DNA of 64,000 nucleotides from Talinum fruticosum (Eukaryota; Streptophyta; Magnoliopsida; Caryophyllales; Talinaceae). The notes under the pieces were generated by a model. It made no database searches, was not told the DNA's origin, and saw only the letters and a list, made by a program, of their open reading frames with translations. The position numbers and the translations under genes are program-made. Shown here in pieces: positions 21,824-32,729 of this stretch; the first letter of the stretch is position 1; every line of letters begins with the position of its first letter. The stretch is from the NCBI GenBank assembly GCA_021018815.1, contig JAITYX010000010.1:868001-932000 (forward strand). Direction: 5' to 3'.

Positions 21824-21840
21824 TTCTCCCCTTGTAGGAG
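21824..21840 (-). other. A1 polypurine tract
   Basis: On the minus strand CTACAAGGGGAGAA directly precedes the LTR start TGATGGAAAG, as expected for plus-strand priming. Confidence 0.75.
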
Positions 21841-21932
21841 AGAATTTGTCCTCAAATTCGAACAAGCCACAATTTCCGGGTGTGGAAAAAAAGTTGTCAA
21901 GTTGAAGTTGTGGCCGAAAGTGAGGTGTCCGG

Positions 21933-22361
21933 TTATACCGGGCAGCAGGTTGATTGTATGGTCGGATTGTGGACATGCAGCCAGTCCGGGTACTCCTCAA
22001 TCATGTTTACAATGTAGTACTTGCTTCGGCCATTAACTAATCCATCACAAAGCACACAAAGCCTCATGTATTTAGGAAGACAAACAACTCCCTTTGGCAC
22101 CATGAAAGTTGGCACGGCAAACTCCACAACTCCATATTCAATACTTGGACAGGAATGATTTGGCCTTAAAATACCATCAAAATCAATCAAACTAACATTG
22201 TCCTTCCATTGAACAAAAGATTCGGACAGGTCATAATGTGGACTCAACAACCAAATACCAATGAAAAGGAAATCACCCTTCTTAGGTATGGAAAAAATGG
22301 AATCTGTCCACGGAATTTCTTCGTTGTTCTTCTCGGTCATCTGCCCATGTTTCAGCACCAT
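21933..22361 (-). pseudogene. A1 reverse-transcriptase vestige
   Basis: This 142-codon minus-strand frame contains FAVPTFMVPKG, then KYMRLCVLCDGLVNGRSKYY and VNMIEEYPDWL. These align with the gypsy RT N-terminal blocks [31 protein letters not shown] and MLDEL seen at 8485-8739. The palm with YFDD and everything after it is missing. The same vestige, nearly identical, is in A2 (61851-62168), so it was fixed in the family before spreading. Whether it is translated is unknown. Confidence 0.7.
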
Positions 22362-22367
22362 TGGCCT

Positions 22368-23290
22368 TTAAATCACATTCTGGCCATGTGAGAAAAATAG
22401 CTCCCGGGATGGGGTCCTTTTGGAGACATGGTTTTTTTGTGGTGGTGAGTGAAAAGGATTGTTATGTAGAGGGTCAAGGACAATTTTGGCTTGTGGAGTG
22501 ATGGTGAGGGGATGGACATTTTGTGGAGGGTTCTCGGTTTTGTGGAAAGATGGGGAAATTTGTGTTTGGTAAGGAAAAAACTCTTGTTGCTTATCCTTGA
22601 AGAGAGGTTCTCCAAGTGTAAGCAATAGGTCATTTTGGGAAGTAGAGTTTTGTGGCTTCGGTTTACATTGGCTAGGAGGCAAAGGGGTTAAGGTGATTTT
22701 CTTTCCATCCTTGGTGAAGGTGTAGGTGTTCTTGAAACCATCATGTGCCACCCTTCGGTCATATAGCCAAGGTCTCCCAAGTAATATATGGCAAGCATCC
22801 ATAGGAATTACATCACACCAACTCATCATGATAGTGCTTACCAATACTAAATGAAAGAAGACAACGAGAATTAACTTGAAGTCCTTTACCTTGGTTGAGC
22901 CATTGAACATTATATGGGTGAAGATGGACCGAAGCATGAAGTCCAAGCTTGTCTACCATTGTTGTGGCAGCCACATTAGCACAACTACCTCCATCAATGA
23001 TAATGGAACACACTTTGTTTTGGACCGTGCCCCTTGTGTGAAAAATGGTTTCACGTTGCTCCTCGCTTGGATCCTTGAAACCGCTCAAGGTCCTTCTTAT
23101 CACCAACATTTCTCCTTCATCCGCCTCTTCTACCACTTCCTCTACCTCATCTAGCAAGAGTAGCTCCTTCTCGGTTTCATGCTCATCCATCAAGGGCTCT
23201 TGGTATTCAACCAAAGCCATCACCCTACGGTTTGGACATTCCGCGGCAATATGTCCAAAACCATGGCATTTAAAACACCTTCTCGGGTCG
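22368..23290 (-). pseudogene. A1 aspartic protease, frameshifted
   Basis: The frame at 22813-23484 has the zinc knuckle CFKCHGFGHIAAECPNRR, acidic linker and active site SIIIDGGSCANVAATTMV, then breaks after HDEL. The frame at 22368-22946 resumes with CDVIPMDACHILLGRPWLYD. Comparison with A2 shows the cause: two bases (CA) are missing near 22818. The long Pro-rich tail (QISPSFHKTENPPQNVHP) ends at 22368. The enzyme would process Gag; this copy needs the frame repaired to work. Confidence 0.85.
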
Positions 23291-24192
23291 CTTGGAGTTG
23301 GCAAAGCTTTGGGTGGATTTGGAGGTTGAACGGGTGGCTTTGTGGGGTTTGGAGTTGTTTGAGGAAGGGGTTGGGGACTCCCCTTGTAGAAGGGTTGGCT
23401 TCTTTGAGAGGGAAAAGTTTTTGGTACTTCTTTTTGACAAGCCGGTTTTTCTTTTGTTGCTCCACCTTGTGTGCTAAATGACACACCTCATCAAATGTGG
23501 TGAAATGTTGTAGCTCCACAATTTGAGCACACTTAGCATCCAAACCGCCTAAGTACCTCACAATTGTTTGGTCCTCATTCTCTTGCAAATCACATTTGAT
23601 CAACAATTTCTCAAACTCTCTAGTGTATTCTTCTACACTCATATTGCCTTGTTGAAGAGTATAGAGTTGGAGAAAACTATCCTGGACATAAGTAGGTGGT
23701 AGAAAACGGGCTTTGAGCTTGGCTCTCATTTTCTCCCAACTTTTGATTTTAGGCTTCTTGTCCCTTACTCTTTTGTGCTTCAAATTTTCCCACCAAGTGG
23801 AAGCAAATCCCCTAAGCTTGAGTGCAACAAGCTTAACCTTCTTTCGTTTGGCACTTCTTTGTAGTCAAAAATTCTTTCCACGGTCCTCAACCAATCAAGG
23901 AACTCATCCGGATGCAATCTTCCTTCAAATTCGGAATCTCAACTTTGAAATCTTGGTAGTGAGATTTGGACCGTCTAGAACTCCTTCTTGATTGTCGTTC
24001 ACTATCCGTGGAGGCAAAAGGGTTGCTCTCCTCATCATCTTCATGTAGGCTAGGATTAGAACGTATAGGAGGTGATTCACTCCTTAGTTGGTCACGCTTA
24101 GCCTTCATGTCACATCCTAGCTGCTTGCGAAGGTACTCATTCTCCTTCATTAACATTTCAAACCTCTCTTCCAAAGTCATGCTTGCACTCAT
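23220..24192 (-). pseudogene. A1 gag
   Basis: Start codon at 24192-24190 (MSASMTLEERFEMLMKENEY). Blocks in order: EYLRKQLG, SNPSLHEDDEESNPFAS, YQDFKVEIP, then after a frameshift near 23930 DEFLDWLRTVERIF-like sequence and another near 23845, KLRGFASTWWENL, KPKIKSWEKMRAKLKARFLP, GNMSVEEYTREFEKLLIKCD and TTFDEVCHLAHKVEQQKK, then the knuckle. This is the Retrotrans_gag family. The A3 copy (48277-49251) has the region in one frame and shows what A1 lost. Confidence 0.88.
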
Positions 24193-24276
24193 GGTCGGGA
24201 AGTTTTTGTGGCTGGCTATTTTTTTTGATTTTTGATTTTTGTGGGAATGAACACAATCACCCAAGGTTCAAAACTT

Positions 24277-24288
24277 GCTCTGATACCA
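24277..24288 (-). other. A1 primer-binding site (tRNA-iMet)
   Basis: The minus strand reads TGGTATCAGAGC, a perfect plant initiator-Met primer site, four bases inside the LTR border. Confidence 0.9.
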
Positions 24289-24292
24289 AAAA

Positions 24293-25524
24293 TGATGTGT
24301 AGTGGCGGAAGCAAAGAAAAAGGAGAGAAAACCGCAAGGTACACAACCGGGCGAGAATGCGGCCTGATTGCGCAGTCTTGGGAGATCGGGTGAAAGGTGG
24401 GGCAAAAGTGCTTGGTCTTGGCTGAAATTTGGTGGGGAAGTAGGTAACTGGTAAAGGAAGATCGTGACCAAGTTTCATTAAATTTGGATAAGGGAAACTC
24501 CCTGAACAGATAGCCTGAAGTTGATGCAACCGGCTGGCTGTACAGACAGGACACCCTTTGTTTGGTTTCGATGTGGAGGATGGAGATGTTCTTGGATGGA
24601 GCTGAAAATTGGAGGAATGGAAGTAGATGGACGGGAAGGATTGTGGTTAAAATTTGGAGTGAAATGGCTGGGTAGATTGTGAGATATGAGGCGGCAAAGT
24701 GAGGGATAGAACCTTGACTCGGGCTCGGATACAGCAACACCGCCGAGTGAATCAAGGGGCGCTCCTGAGCGATCCGGATACAGCAACACCACCGGGACTT
24801 GGGATACTCAAAGGACACCACCGTGATGCCAAGCACGGATACAGCTTTGAGAATTTAGAAACGAGCAATCCAGCTCAAGAGTTTAAACTCATATATATTC
24901 ATCAAAAAGTTTATTACAATGGAGCATAGGTGCTTGAATATATAATGCTTCATGTGAGCATTTACATAACCGAATCCGAGCTGAAAAATAAAGCAAAACA
25001 AAATGCTAACTAATTAGATGCTTTCCTCCTCTCCAAGTTAAGCTTGAAGAATTTCTAGCCAAGTATTGTTTGATAGGGAACATGTGGCCAAGATTTGTTG
25101 CCCCTTCTCCAAGCTCTCTTCTAACCACCTTCCACTAGTGGTAGTGCCTTCTAGAATGCTCTAGCTTGGTGTTCTTGGCAGCTCCATGTGATGCATGACC
25201 ATAAACCCTTCGGCCCTCCCTTGGACCGACCCTCATGACATGAATTTATTTATGTTCAAAGCACTTAAGATAATAATATTTGTATCATTGCTTGTTTGTA
25301 CTTGGCCGATCATTCCTAGCTTAACCATGGAAATTTGGTGAGCTTGATTTCTCAACTATCTCCCTTAACACCTTGATTTATTTATGAACAAATAATCAAT
25401 GATCATCCTCCCGGCTCGATCGACATTATGCGCATGAGAAATAACGAGCATTCCTGGTTGTTTTGCATTCATGTTGAGCTGAACATTTTCTGTCTTCTTA
25501 CCCATGACTGGCCACTTTCCATCA
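24293..25524 (-). repeat. A1 5' LTR
   Basis: 1,232 bp, same ends as the left LTR and differing by a modest number of substitutions and small indels by eye. Hairpins lie at 24712-24757 and about 24762-24808. Confidence 0.92.
24712..24808 (-). promoter_or_regulatory. pair of conserved-loop hairpins in A1 LTR
   Basis: CCTTGA and CTCGG pair with CCGAG and TCAAGG (24712-24757) around a loop that reads TGTTGCTGTAT in LTR sense. CCGG pairs with CCGG in the second (24773-24795), with weaker outer pairing. GGGGCG in the spacer is the complement of the family spacer motif. Confidence 0.55.
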
Positions 25525-26284
25525 ATATATATATGTACTTAGCATAACGCGTGTCATCATTAGCTTAACCATATCAAAAATGATGTGCAATTTCTACATT
25601 TCACAACAACTTACAAATGTTGAGTACGAGAAATCACAAAGTAGTTTATATATATTCTTTTCTCATTTAATTCTATAAACCCATCATAGAAAGATTAATT
25701 CACTATAACATTTCAAAAGAGTCTTAACCATTCATTTTGATAATCCCTACTCATGTCACAAAATGTTAAACACATCTAACGCTTTGTGTCAATGAGACTA
25801 TAGGTACTTATACCTATACTATGAATAATCATTAAAATGAGAAAAGTTGAACTTTTTTAACATTGCCTTATCATTTAAGGCGCCGTAAGTGTCTAAGTGG
25901 ATCAACTGTAAGGGTTTTGATATCATAGGAGCTTTACTAAAAGTACTTCTTGATCAAAAAAGTTAACTAACATGATACACATTTAGGTACTTAACATAAA
26001 TGGATCAATCTCAAGGAAAAATTTAGCTAGCTAACTCATATTATCTTAGCCAAAGAAGACCAAGTCTAGCAAGTCACTTAACAAATTCGAATTACAACCA
26101 CAATGTGAAACTAAAGGCTAACAATGAAATATATAAATAACATCCAAGTTAAGAAAATTATTCAATCAAGTTTCCAATGAGCCACGACTAAAACACATTG
26201 CCATGTTAACAGTCTTTCCGGAAGAAAACTTAGAGAGCGAGTATGAAGAAACAATATATTTTTTCATATAATTTTTGAACTATT
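25525..26284. other. non-coding intergenic DNA
   Basis: AT-rich sequence starting with the second AT tract flanking A1. No convincing gene, repeat border or conserved motif seen. Confidence 0.5.
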
Positions 26285-26935
26285 ATCTTACTAGTTCTGG
26301 ATTTGATTTATTTCCATATTGATAGAAAAACTTGTCCTTACACGCTCTTCTTTTATCTCGAGCCATCTCCGAATCTGTGTGAAGGTTTTCAAATGTTCAC
26401 TATGAGACATAGTGGGCTTAACCTTTTCCCAATGCATATTATCATTAGGAAGAACAGGAATCACATTCGGGACTTGTTCTTCCTCGAAGATTTCTCGTCC
26501 AGCTGGCTTTAAAATCTCGAACCAATATACTCGTGATTCGCATATGCTTAACAATACTACTTTTAGAATCCATTTGGTACTTCATCCACTTCATATGCAA
26601 GATATGTAATCTTGATGCGAGATGTCATATCAAATCACGTTTTGACTATGTCCCATATGTCCTTAGCAATGAGAGAATCTTCAAACTCTCCAATCGGATC
26701 GTTGTACATGTTACGCGAGCATAATATGTTGCGCCTTACGATCCTTTTTACACCTGGCTTCATATGCCTTCAAATCCTATTGATACTACTCACGAGCGAG
26801 CATAAGATTTCTTAAAACCTTATGCTCATTTAGAATAGATTGAATTTCTATATACCGGATGTTATAATTAGTACCATCCAACATCTCACTAGTGGACGAG
26901 ACCACCAATAATACTATTTGTTGCCATGTCTATAA
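26285..26935 (-). pseudogene. copia gag remnant (UBN2-type)
   Basis: Reading the minus strand from 26933, frames contain MATNSIIGG, LDGTNYNIRYIEIQSILNEH, KDRKAQHIML, NDPIGEFEDSLIAKDIWDIV and then, open at 26291-26554, ILKPAGREIFEEEQVPNVIP, TMSHSEHLKTFTQIRRWLE. These are in the order of copia Gag (LDGxNYxxW, YNDLIxxFE, AKDMWxxL, LxxAGxxIxxEEQVxxIIxALP). Several stops and the tryptophan after NYN is missing. No LTRs found nearby, so it is an old relic. Confidence 0.75.
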
Positions 26936-28380
26936 ATATAAAAGAAGGACATTAGGCACATTCATTTAACTAATTTATTTAAATTTCATCATCCATATCA
27001 CACATTCGAAAATTTCGCTAAGCTCATAATCATCACATGCAACATGAATTAGAAATTTTATAAATTAATTACATTGTACATGTTAAACACATTTAACAAA
27101 GGATATAATAATATCACAAAGATATTAAAATATATCTCATGCAAAACAAATTTACATTATTTTATACTAAACGAATTAATATAATCATAAGCCCTTCCGT
27201 AAAACTAATTTACACCATCAATTGACTTTATGTAAAACAAATTTACATATTATTGTAAGACAATAAATTTGTTCAATTGCCACTGAGATAAAATTGAATT
27301 TATCTTATGTTACGCAAAACACATTTACTTAATCTTTTAGGCAATTGACATTATGTGAAACAAAATCATAATGTTATAAATTAAATCCATTGACTTTATA
27401 CGGAACAAAAAATTATATAATATTATATAAAATTAATCTATACAATTTTAGCTGTAGCATAAGGATAAATTTACACTACATCATATAAAACTAATTTATA
27501 TAATCTTAGTGTACTTATTAGATATGAAATGAATTCATAGAAAATAAATTGATCGACTAATAAGATGTGAAACACATTCATATCATATAAAATGAATTTA
27601 TGTCTAGATATATTTTTTATTGATAACTTGACATAAACATATTTACATCAAAAAATAAATAATACTAAATTACTTAATCAAAAATATTTTCTTGACATTA
27701 TAAAAAACATATTTATATAATATCAACCTGGTACATACGAACATATCATACAACTATAAGTTAGGTAAAATTAATTTACTTTAACTATATAATGTATAAA
27801 ACTAATTCATATATTTTAAATTTTAAGTGGATATTATTAAAAAACGAATTTATACAATATTTACCCCCATTCAGCATAATATCACATAGATACTACAATG
27901 ATGTTATAAATTTGCTATTTATAATATCACAAAGACATTAAAATATTTTATGAAAAAAAAATACAAATATAATATAGAACTAATTTATATTATTAATATT
28001 ATATAAAACAAATTTATATAATAGCTTACTTAATATAAAACTTTCAAGTACATAACTAGAATTTAATTAAAACACATGAAGCATGGAACATGTTTACTTT
28101 AAACAAATTAATAAAACATGTATCTATATTCTGAATTATAACAAATAAGCAAAACGAAAAATTGCATAATAATTATGATGATAAACGAATTAAATGTTAT
28201 ATATCATCAAATAAATGAATTTACATAAAATTCATAACATTTTGAAGTTAAGCATAAAATAATATACATAATTTAACTAATAAACAAATTAAACAGTTAA
28301 ATTAATAAACATTTGAATTTAAATACTAAAAAAATTAACAAAATAAAAAAAAAAGGAACCGGCCCAAAAGCAATATAACA
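26936..28380. repeat. very AT-rich degenerate repeat tract
   Basis: About 1.4 kb in which a short word like TAAAACTAATTTATATAAT (with variants such as GCAAAACAAATTTACATTA) recurs every few tens of bases in the same orientation. It is too degenerate to fix a unit by eye. No coding frame. Confidence 0.5.
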
Positions 28381-28857
28381 ATAATGGAGATGGGAGTATG
28401 TGTTCCACGCTGGCATGGACAATAATTTAATATCTGTAATTTTTTAATTAATAAAGTTATTTTAGATATTAATACCTAATTTGAGTACTCGTTAGGATTC
28501 CCTCCATGTTATTTCCAAAATCTACTTTCCCAGAATTCTCTCACTTCAAACTCTTCAACTTTCCTTGCAATTTTTCTCTAGTTGGGTTCCTCGCATTGAA
28601 CAAACCTTTTCTAGTCGTCGTTTTTCTTCTTGTGATAATTTGTTATGGAGGAAGCACGCAAAACAAAAACATTATGCTACATCGGGAAAAAAAAAGGTAT
28701 GTTTTATTTCGTGGTGAATTATATTACAACTTTAATAAATTTGCACTTATAAATTGAGTCAAACTATTCAAATTTAGTGAATTTGCATATAAAAGGTAAT
28801 CAAACTATTTGTTCAAGGTGTAATCCTCCTTAAAAATAAAAAATAAAATCTTAATTG
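28381..28857. other. non-coding intergenic DNA
   Basis: AT-rich sequence with one 83-codon open frame (28506-28757) of low-complexity hydrophobic sequence that I do not consider a gene. Nothing else seen. Confidence 0.4.
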
Positions 28858-29465
28858 AATATATTTGCATGTTGAAATTATTTGTACGTTATTCATTATA
28901 ATGGAATAAGATCCCAATTGAATTTGCACGTTGAAATATGTAATTATATTTATGTTGATGTCAAACTATTTGTTCAAGGATATTAAACTATGTGTTCAAG
29001 GATATCAAATTATTTGTTCAATGATGTCAAGCTAATTTGTTCAAGGATATCAAATTTCGATTATATTTACGTGGATTTCGTGGTATTTCGCATTTGTTCA
29101 TTTGAATATTATATTTATTCATGGATAATCTTTATTTGTTCACTGAACTCGAATGCTCATTGAATATATTTGTACACTGAAACTATTTGTACGTTATTCA
29201 TTATAATGGAATAAGATCCTAATTGAATTTGCACGTTGAAATACGTAATTATATTCATGTTGATGTCAAACTATTTGTTCAAGGATATTAAACTATGTGT
29301 TCAAGGATATCAAATTATTTGTTCAATGATGTCAAGCTAATTTGTTCAAGGATATGAAATTTCGATTATATTTAAGTGGATTTCGTGGTATTTCGCATTT
29401 GTTCATTTGAATATATTATATTTATTCATAGATAATCTTTATTTGTTCACTCGAACTCGAATGGT
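28858..29465 (+). repeat. ~300-bp tandem duplication
   Basis: AATATATTTG...GTACGTTATTCATTATAATGG...CGTGGTATTTCGCATTTG...CTCGAATG occurs twice, 28858-29156 and 29157-29465, with few differences. Each copy carries its own short run of TTGTTCAAGGATATCAAA units. Confidence 0.85.
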
Positions 29466-29514
29466 TTGTTCATAGTTATCGTTCCCCATTTGTTAATATG
29501 CATGTCATCATTAT

Positions 29515-29624
29515 TCAAGGGTATTAAACCATTTGTTCAAGGATGTCAAATTATTTGTTCAAAGATGTCAAACTATTTATTCAAGGGTGTCAAACTATTT
29601 GTTCAAGTATGTCAACTTATTTGT
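29515..29624 (+). repeat. 22-bp minisatellite, five units
   Basis: Five contiguous units of consensus TCAAGGATGTCAAACTATTTGT, each 22 bp with 1-5 differences. Isolated, looser copies of the unit occur in the duplication to the left (28965-29060, 29265-29360). Confidence 0.85.
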
Positions 29625-29829
29625 TCATTATATAAAATGTAGTTGTTCGTCCTTAGTAAATAGTTTTTTCGTTATATATTGCTTATTTGTTCATTTCTAA
29701 ATATTCATTTGCTTATTCGGCATATTGTATATTCATTCATTAGGTATCTAAATATTTCGATGTAGCCGTAATGTTTATTTGTTCATTATAATATAATAGT
29801 TTGTTCATTAGTTGGCGAGTTTTAGAAAC

Positions 29830-31236
29830 CATTTTCGTTTTCGAAAATGCATTTAGAATTCTCGGGATAAGCGGCCAAAAGTTCAAACATTACGGGACGG
29901 TGATTGCAATGAGAAGATCCACATGGGATAATTGCATTTCGGAATTCCGGGATAACTATTTGGGTTAGGAGTCAAACTTGGATCCCACCGGGCGACCGAT
30001 GTGGTTGGTCGGTGAGGGTGACCAATGTGGGTCCGGCCCATATTGCTAAGCGAGTCTTGGTCGGAAGATCCACATTGCGGTCCTTTGTTAAAAACATGAT
30101 TCACTTTACGGAAAAAATTAGATGCATTATTCAGAATAAAAAGAGATTAAAGTAGGAGTCCTAATTGAGTTTAAACTAAAGGGACAACTAAAAGGGACCA
30201 AAAAAGCTCAATTAAAGGTTTTGAAAAAGGACTGCATTCGTCTATACTAATGATCCGGTGTTCGAGGTGCGAAGGCACAAAATGAGAAGAGTCATTATGC
30301 CCATTTCAAAATGACATTTACTAATTAAAATGGAAATGTAAAATTGTGTTCAAGAAAACAGGCAAACATCATCCTAAAAGCATAAATTAAACAAACTAAA
30401 TATGCTAGGAAAGCAATAAATAAAGCAAGTAAAGTGAAAGTAATAAATCTAAGCTCTTACAGCCAGCAGAGAGAAAAGTAAGTGAACTTATAGCTTTTGA
30501 AAACCACAAAACGAAAGCAAAAATAAATAAACTGAATTGAAAAAAATGATAAAGTACAAACACAAAACTTGGAGCTATACATCTTGTCTCTTAGGTAGAC
30601 CCACATATCGATCTCTCGGAGTTCGGGTAGATCTCTGCAGTCTAATGGCATGATATATGAGTGGAGTGAGTGAAAAGAGATATGAAAGTGAGAATTTAGT
30701 AGAATGGGGGCTCTAATTTAGTTGAATCTTATGAGTGAAAATGAGGGGTGAACCCCTATTTATAGAAATGAGGTAGGTTTACAATTTCCCCTTTTAAACC
30801 TCATTTCGACCGAAATCGGTAGAATTTGATCTTGAAAAATTTGCTAGAATTCCGCCAATATCGACCGGGTCAAAATGAGACGTTCGAAAACCCGGGGACT
30901 GGTGTGGCTCGGAAGGAGTCTGCCCATGTGGAAGGTGTCAAGATGATGTGCTTTGGCAAAAATGTGATCGGTGTGGGCCACTCTATGGTATGGGGATCCA
31001 TGCCTAGCTTCGGACATAGCCTCAAAGCTCAAGTTCGGGGGCCATCGTGGGTCACCTTGGGTGTTTTTGAATATGGGTTTGCTAATTGTTTTGATTTTTG
31101 TTGGGATAAACAAAAGTTAAAGCTGTCTTGATCTAATCTAACCCAAAAAAAGGGAAAGTGAAATTTTATTGACTAACCAACGATAAAAATATGACAAAGT
31201 ATTAGAAAATACCCGGACAATTTTTAGGTGTCTACA
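29830..31236 (-). repeat. LTR-like segment, unclassified
   Basis: On the minus strand the segment starts TGTAGACACC (31236) and holds TATAAATAG near 30764-30756 in the expected position. The downstream leader resembles in layout the F repeats at 41288 and 56996. The 3' border is uncertain, and no coding domain or second LTR was found. Old solo LTR or fragment. Confidence 0.45.
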
Positions 31237-31322
31237 TAACTAAACTATGTTTTGTTTTTTTCTATTGATGAGGTAAGATGTCAAAATTGAAATATTATAT
31301 AATAATTTTCTTAATTAGTATA

Positions 31323-32336
31323 TCTATATTATTATCATCTAGTACATGGAGAAATTTTCTATATGAAATTGAGTTTAAAAGCAATAAAGTAAAATAAATA
31401 GGCTAATTGTATTGTTTCTCTGTATTATGCGCTTTTCCTTATTTTTTCTGTTTACTATCTTATATAACAAATCAATTTTTGTAGACAATACAAAGAAAGT
31501 TTTGATAGAAGAAAAGACAAGAAAAATGTGTATATAAGTTACAATTCTTTTCATATTTAATTGAAATATCACGTTGATAATGCTCTTTGAGGTATTGTTC
31601 ATATTTTGATTAATTTATCTTGTATTTGTTTTGCTTCTTTAGATAGATCTTGCAACCTTTTAGCTATGATACAGTTAACTCTAAGTATTGATCTCATTTG
31701 ATGACTAAACTAGCTTTAAGGTGAACCAGGTTTAGTAGTTATTATTATTTGATTGCAAAACCAAAAACTAAAATTGCTTATTCATTGATGGCGTTAATTT
31801 TTTCAAAAGAAAAAGATAAATTGATTTAATTGACTTGAATGGAATGTGTAAAAGTTTTTAGGCATTTTACATCCTTAGCCAAAAGTTAAGCAATATGGTG
31901 TTGGTGGATTAGTGCTTTAAAATTACTTACAAATATTAAAAATAATTATTTTAAGTATAGATAGTCACTCTTTTATATCTAATTTAGTATATCTTTAACT
32001 AATATTAAAATTGATCAATATGTAATATTAAGGTTGATTAATTGCTTACAGATATATTGCATTTGCATAATTGCTTGGTGATTTTTTCATATTAATTATG
32101 TTCTTCTAACCAGCTACATGCAAATTGTTAGATGAAATATATGAAAAGATTCTTTTTGTTAACATCAAATGATTTATTTTAATTGCCTCAGAATTTGCAT
32201 CAATTGTTAGTAGATCTTTTTTAAGAATATTGAATATCTTTCTTTTAACCAAAGGAAAAATCAAAATATACTTGATTTCCTCAAAAAGTTTTATCTAATA
32301 CTAATATATTAGGCGCAGTGTGCGGGCGTTAACTAG
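31323..32336 (+). mobile_element. probable non-autonomous Helitron
   Basis: The right end reads GGCGCAGTGTGCGGGCGTTAACTAG followed by T in overlapping pieces: a short hairpin CGCA-GTG-TGCG about 10 bases before a CTAG terminus, the Helitron 3' signature. A 5' candidate TCTATATTATTATC at 31323 is preceded by A, fitting A^T insertion. The interior is AT-rich without genes. The 3' end is reasonably supported; the 5' end is a guess. Confidence 0.45.
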
Positions 32337-32729
32337 TGCTACTAGTATGAATGTATGATACTTATTTTTTAATGTCTTTTTTGGTTTTTGATCAAAACTA
32401 GTATCATACTAATTGGAATATTAAAAAGGTAAAGGGGGCAGGTGATTGTTGAAAACAGTAAGCCCATTAAACAGACAACTGGTAGCGAGTGGGAACAGGT
32501 ATCCCGCAAGGTACTACTGCGACGGAAGAAGCAATCGTCTGAATTCTGAACTCCCTTCCTTTGACTTTTGTCCAAATATTCTTAACCTTTCTTCCTGTCA
32601 TTTCTCCTAGCTCTTTCTGTTCGCTGAGCTACCCACCTTCATTGGCGAGCAACAGCTTCCCCAACAAAGTCACAAAAACTTGTTTCCAAACCCAATTGAT
32701 CAGAATTTCAACACGCCCAAAACCCCAAA
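32337..32729 (+). promoter_or_regulatory. promoter and 5' UTR region of the rhomboid gene
   Basis: About 390 bp between the Helitron-like end and the rhomboid start codon. A pyrimidine-rich stretch (32550-32640) looks like a plant 5' leader. No certain TATA box. The core promoter may include Helitron sequence. Confidence 0.4.

Larger units (their letters stand above)
20596..25524 (-). mobile_element. A1: complete non-autonomous gypsy element (Gag-protease only)
   Basis: A 4,929-bp element has LTRs at both ends (20596-21823 and 24293-25524), a 5-bp ATATA-type target duplication, a primer-binding site and a polypurine tract. Between them, minus-strand order is gag, zinc knuckle, protease and a short reverse-transcriptase vestige. 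There is no YxDD box, RNase H or integrase. A2 at 60512 has the same reduced layout, so the loss came before the family spread. Known plant elements of this general type are called TR-GAG; A1 additionally keeps protease. Confidence 0.88.

Noticed and set aside
24216..24836. 206-codon open frame on the minus strand at the A1 LTR
   Set aside because: It lies across the LTR, primer site and leader; overlapping long frames occur on both strands in every A-type LTR and none matches a protein family. Low stop density from sequence composition explains it.
28506..28757. 83-codon plus-strand frame
   Set aside because: Hydrophobic low-complexity translation of AT-rich DNA with no splice or leader context.
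29515..29624. CRISPR-like array of short repeats
   Set aside because: Units are contiguous with no spacers, diverged, and in a plant nuclear context; it is a minisatellite.
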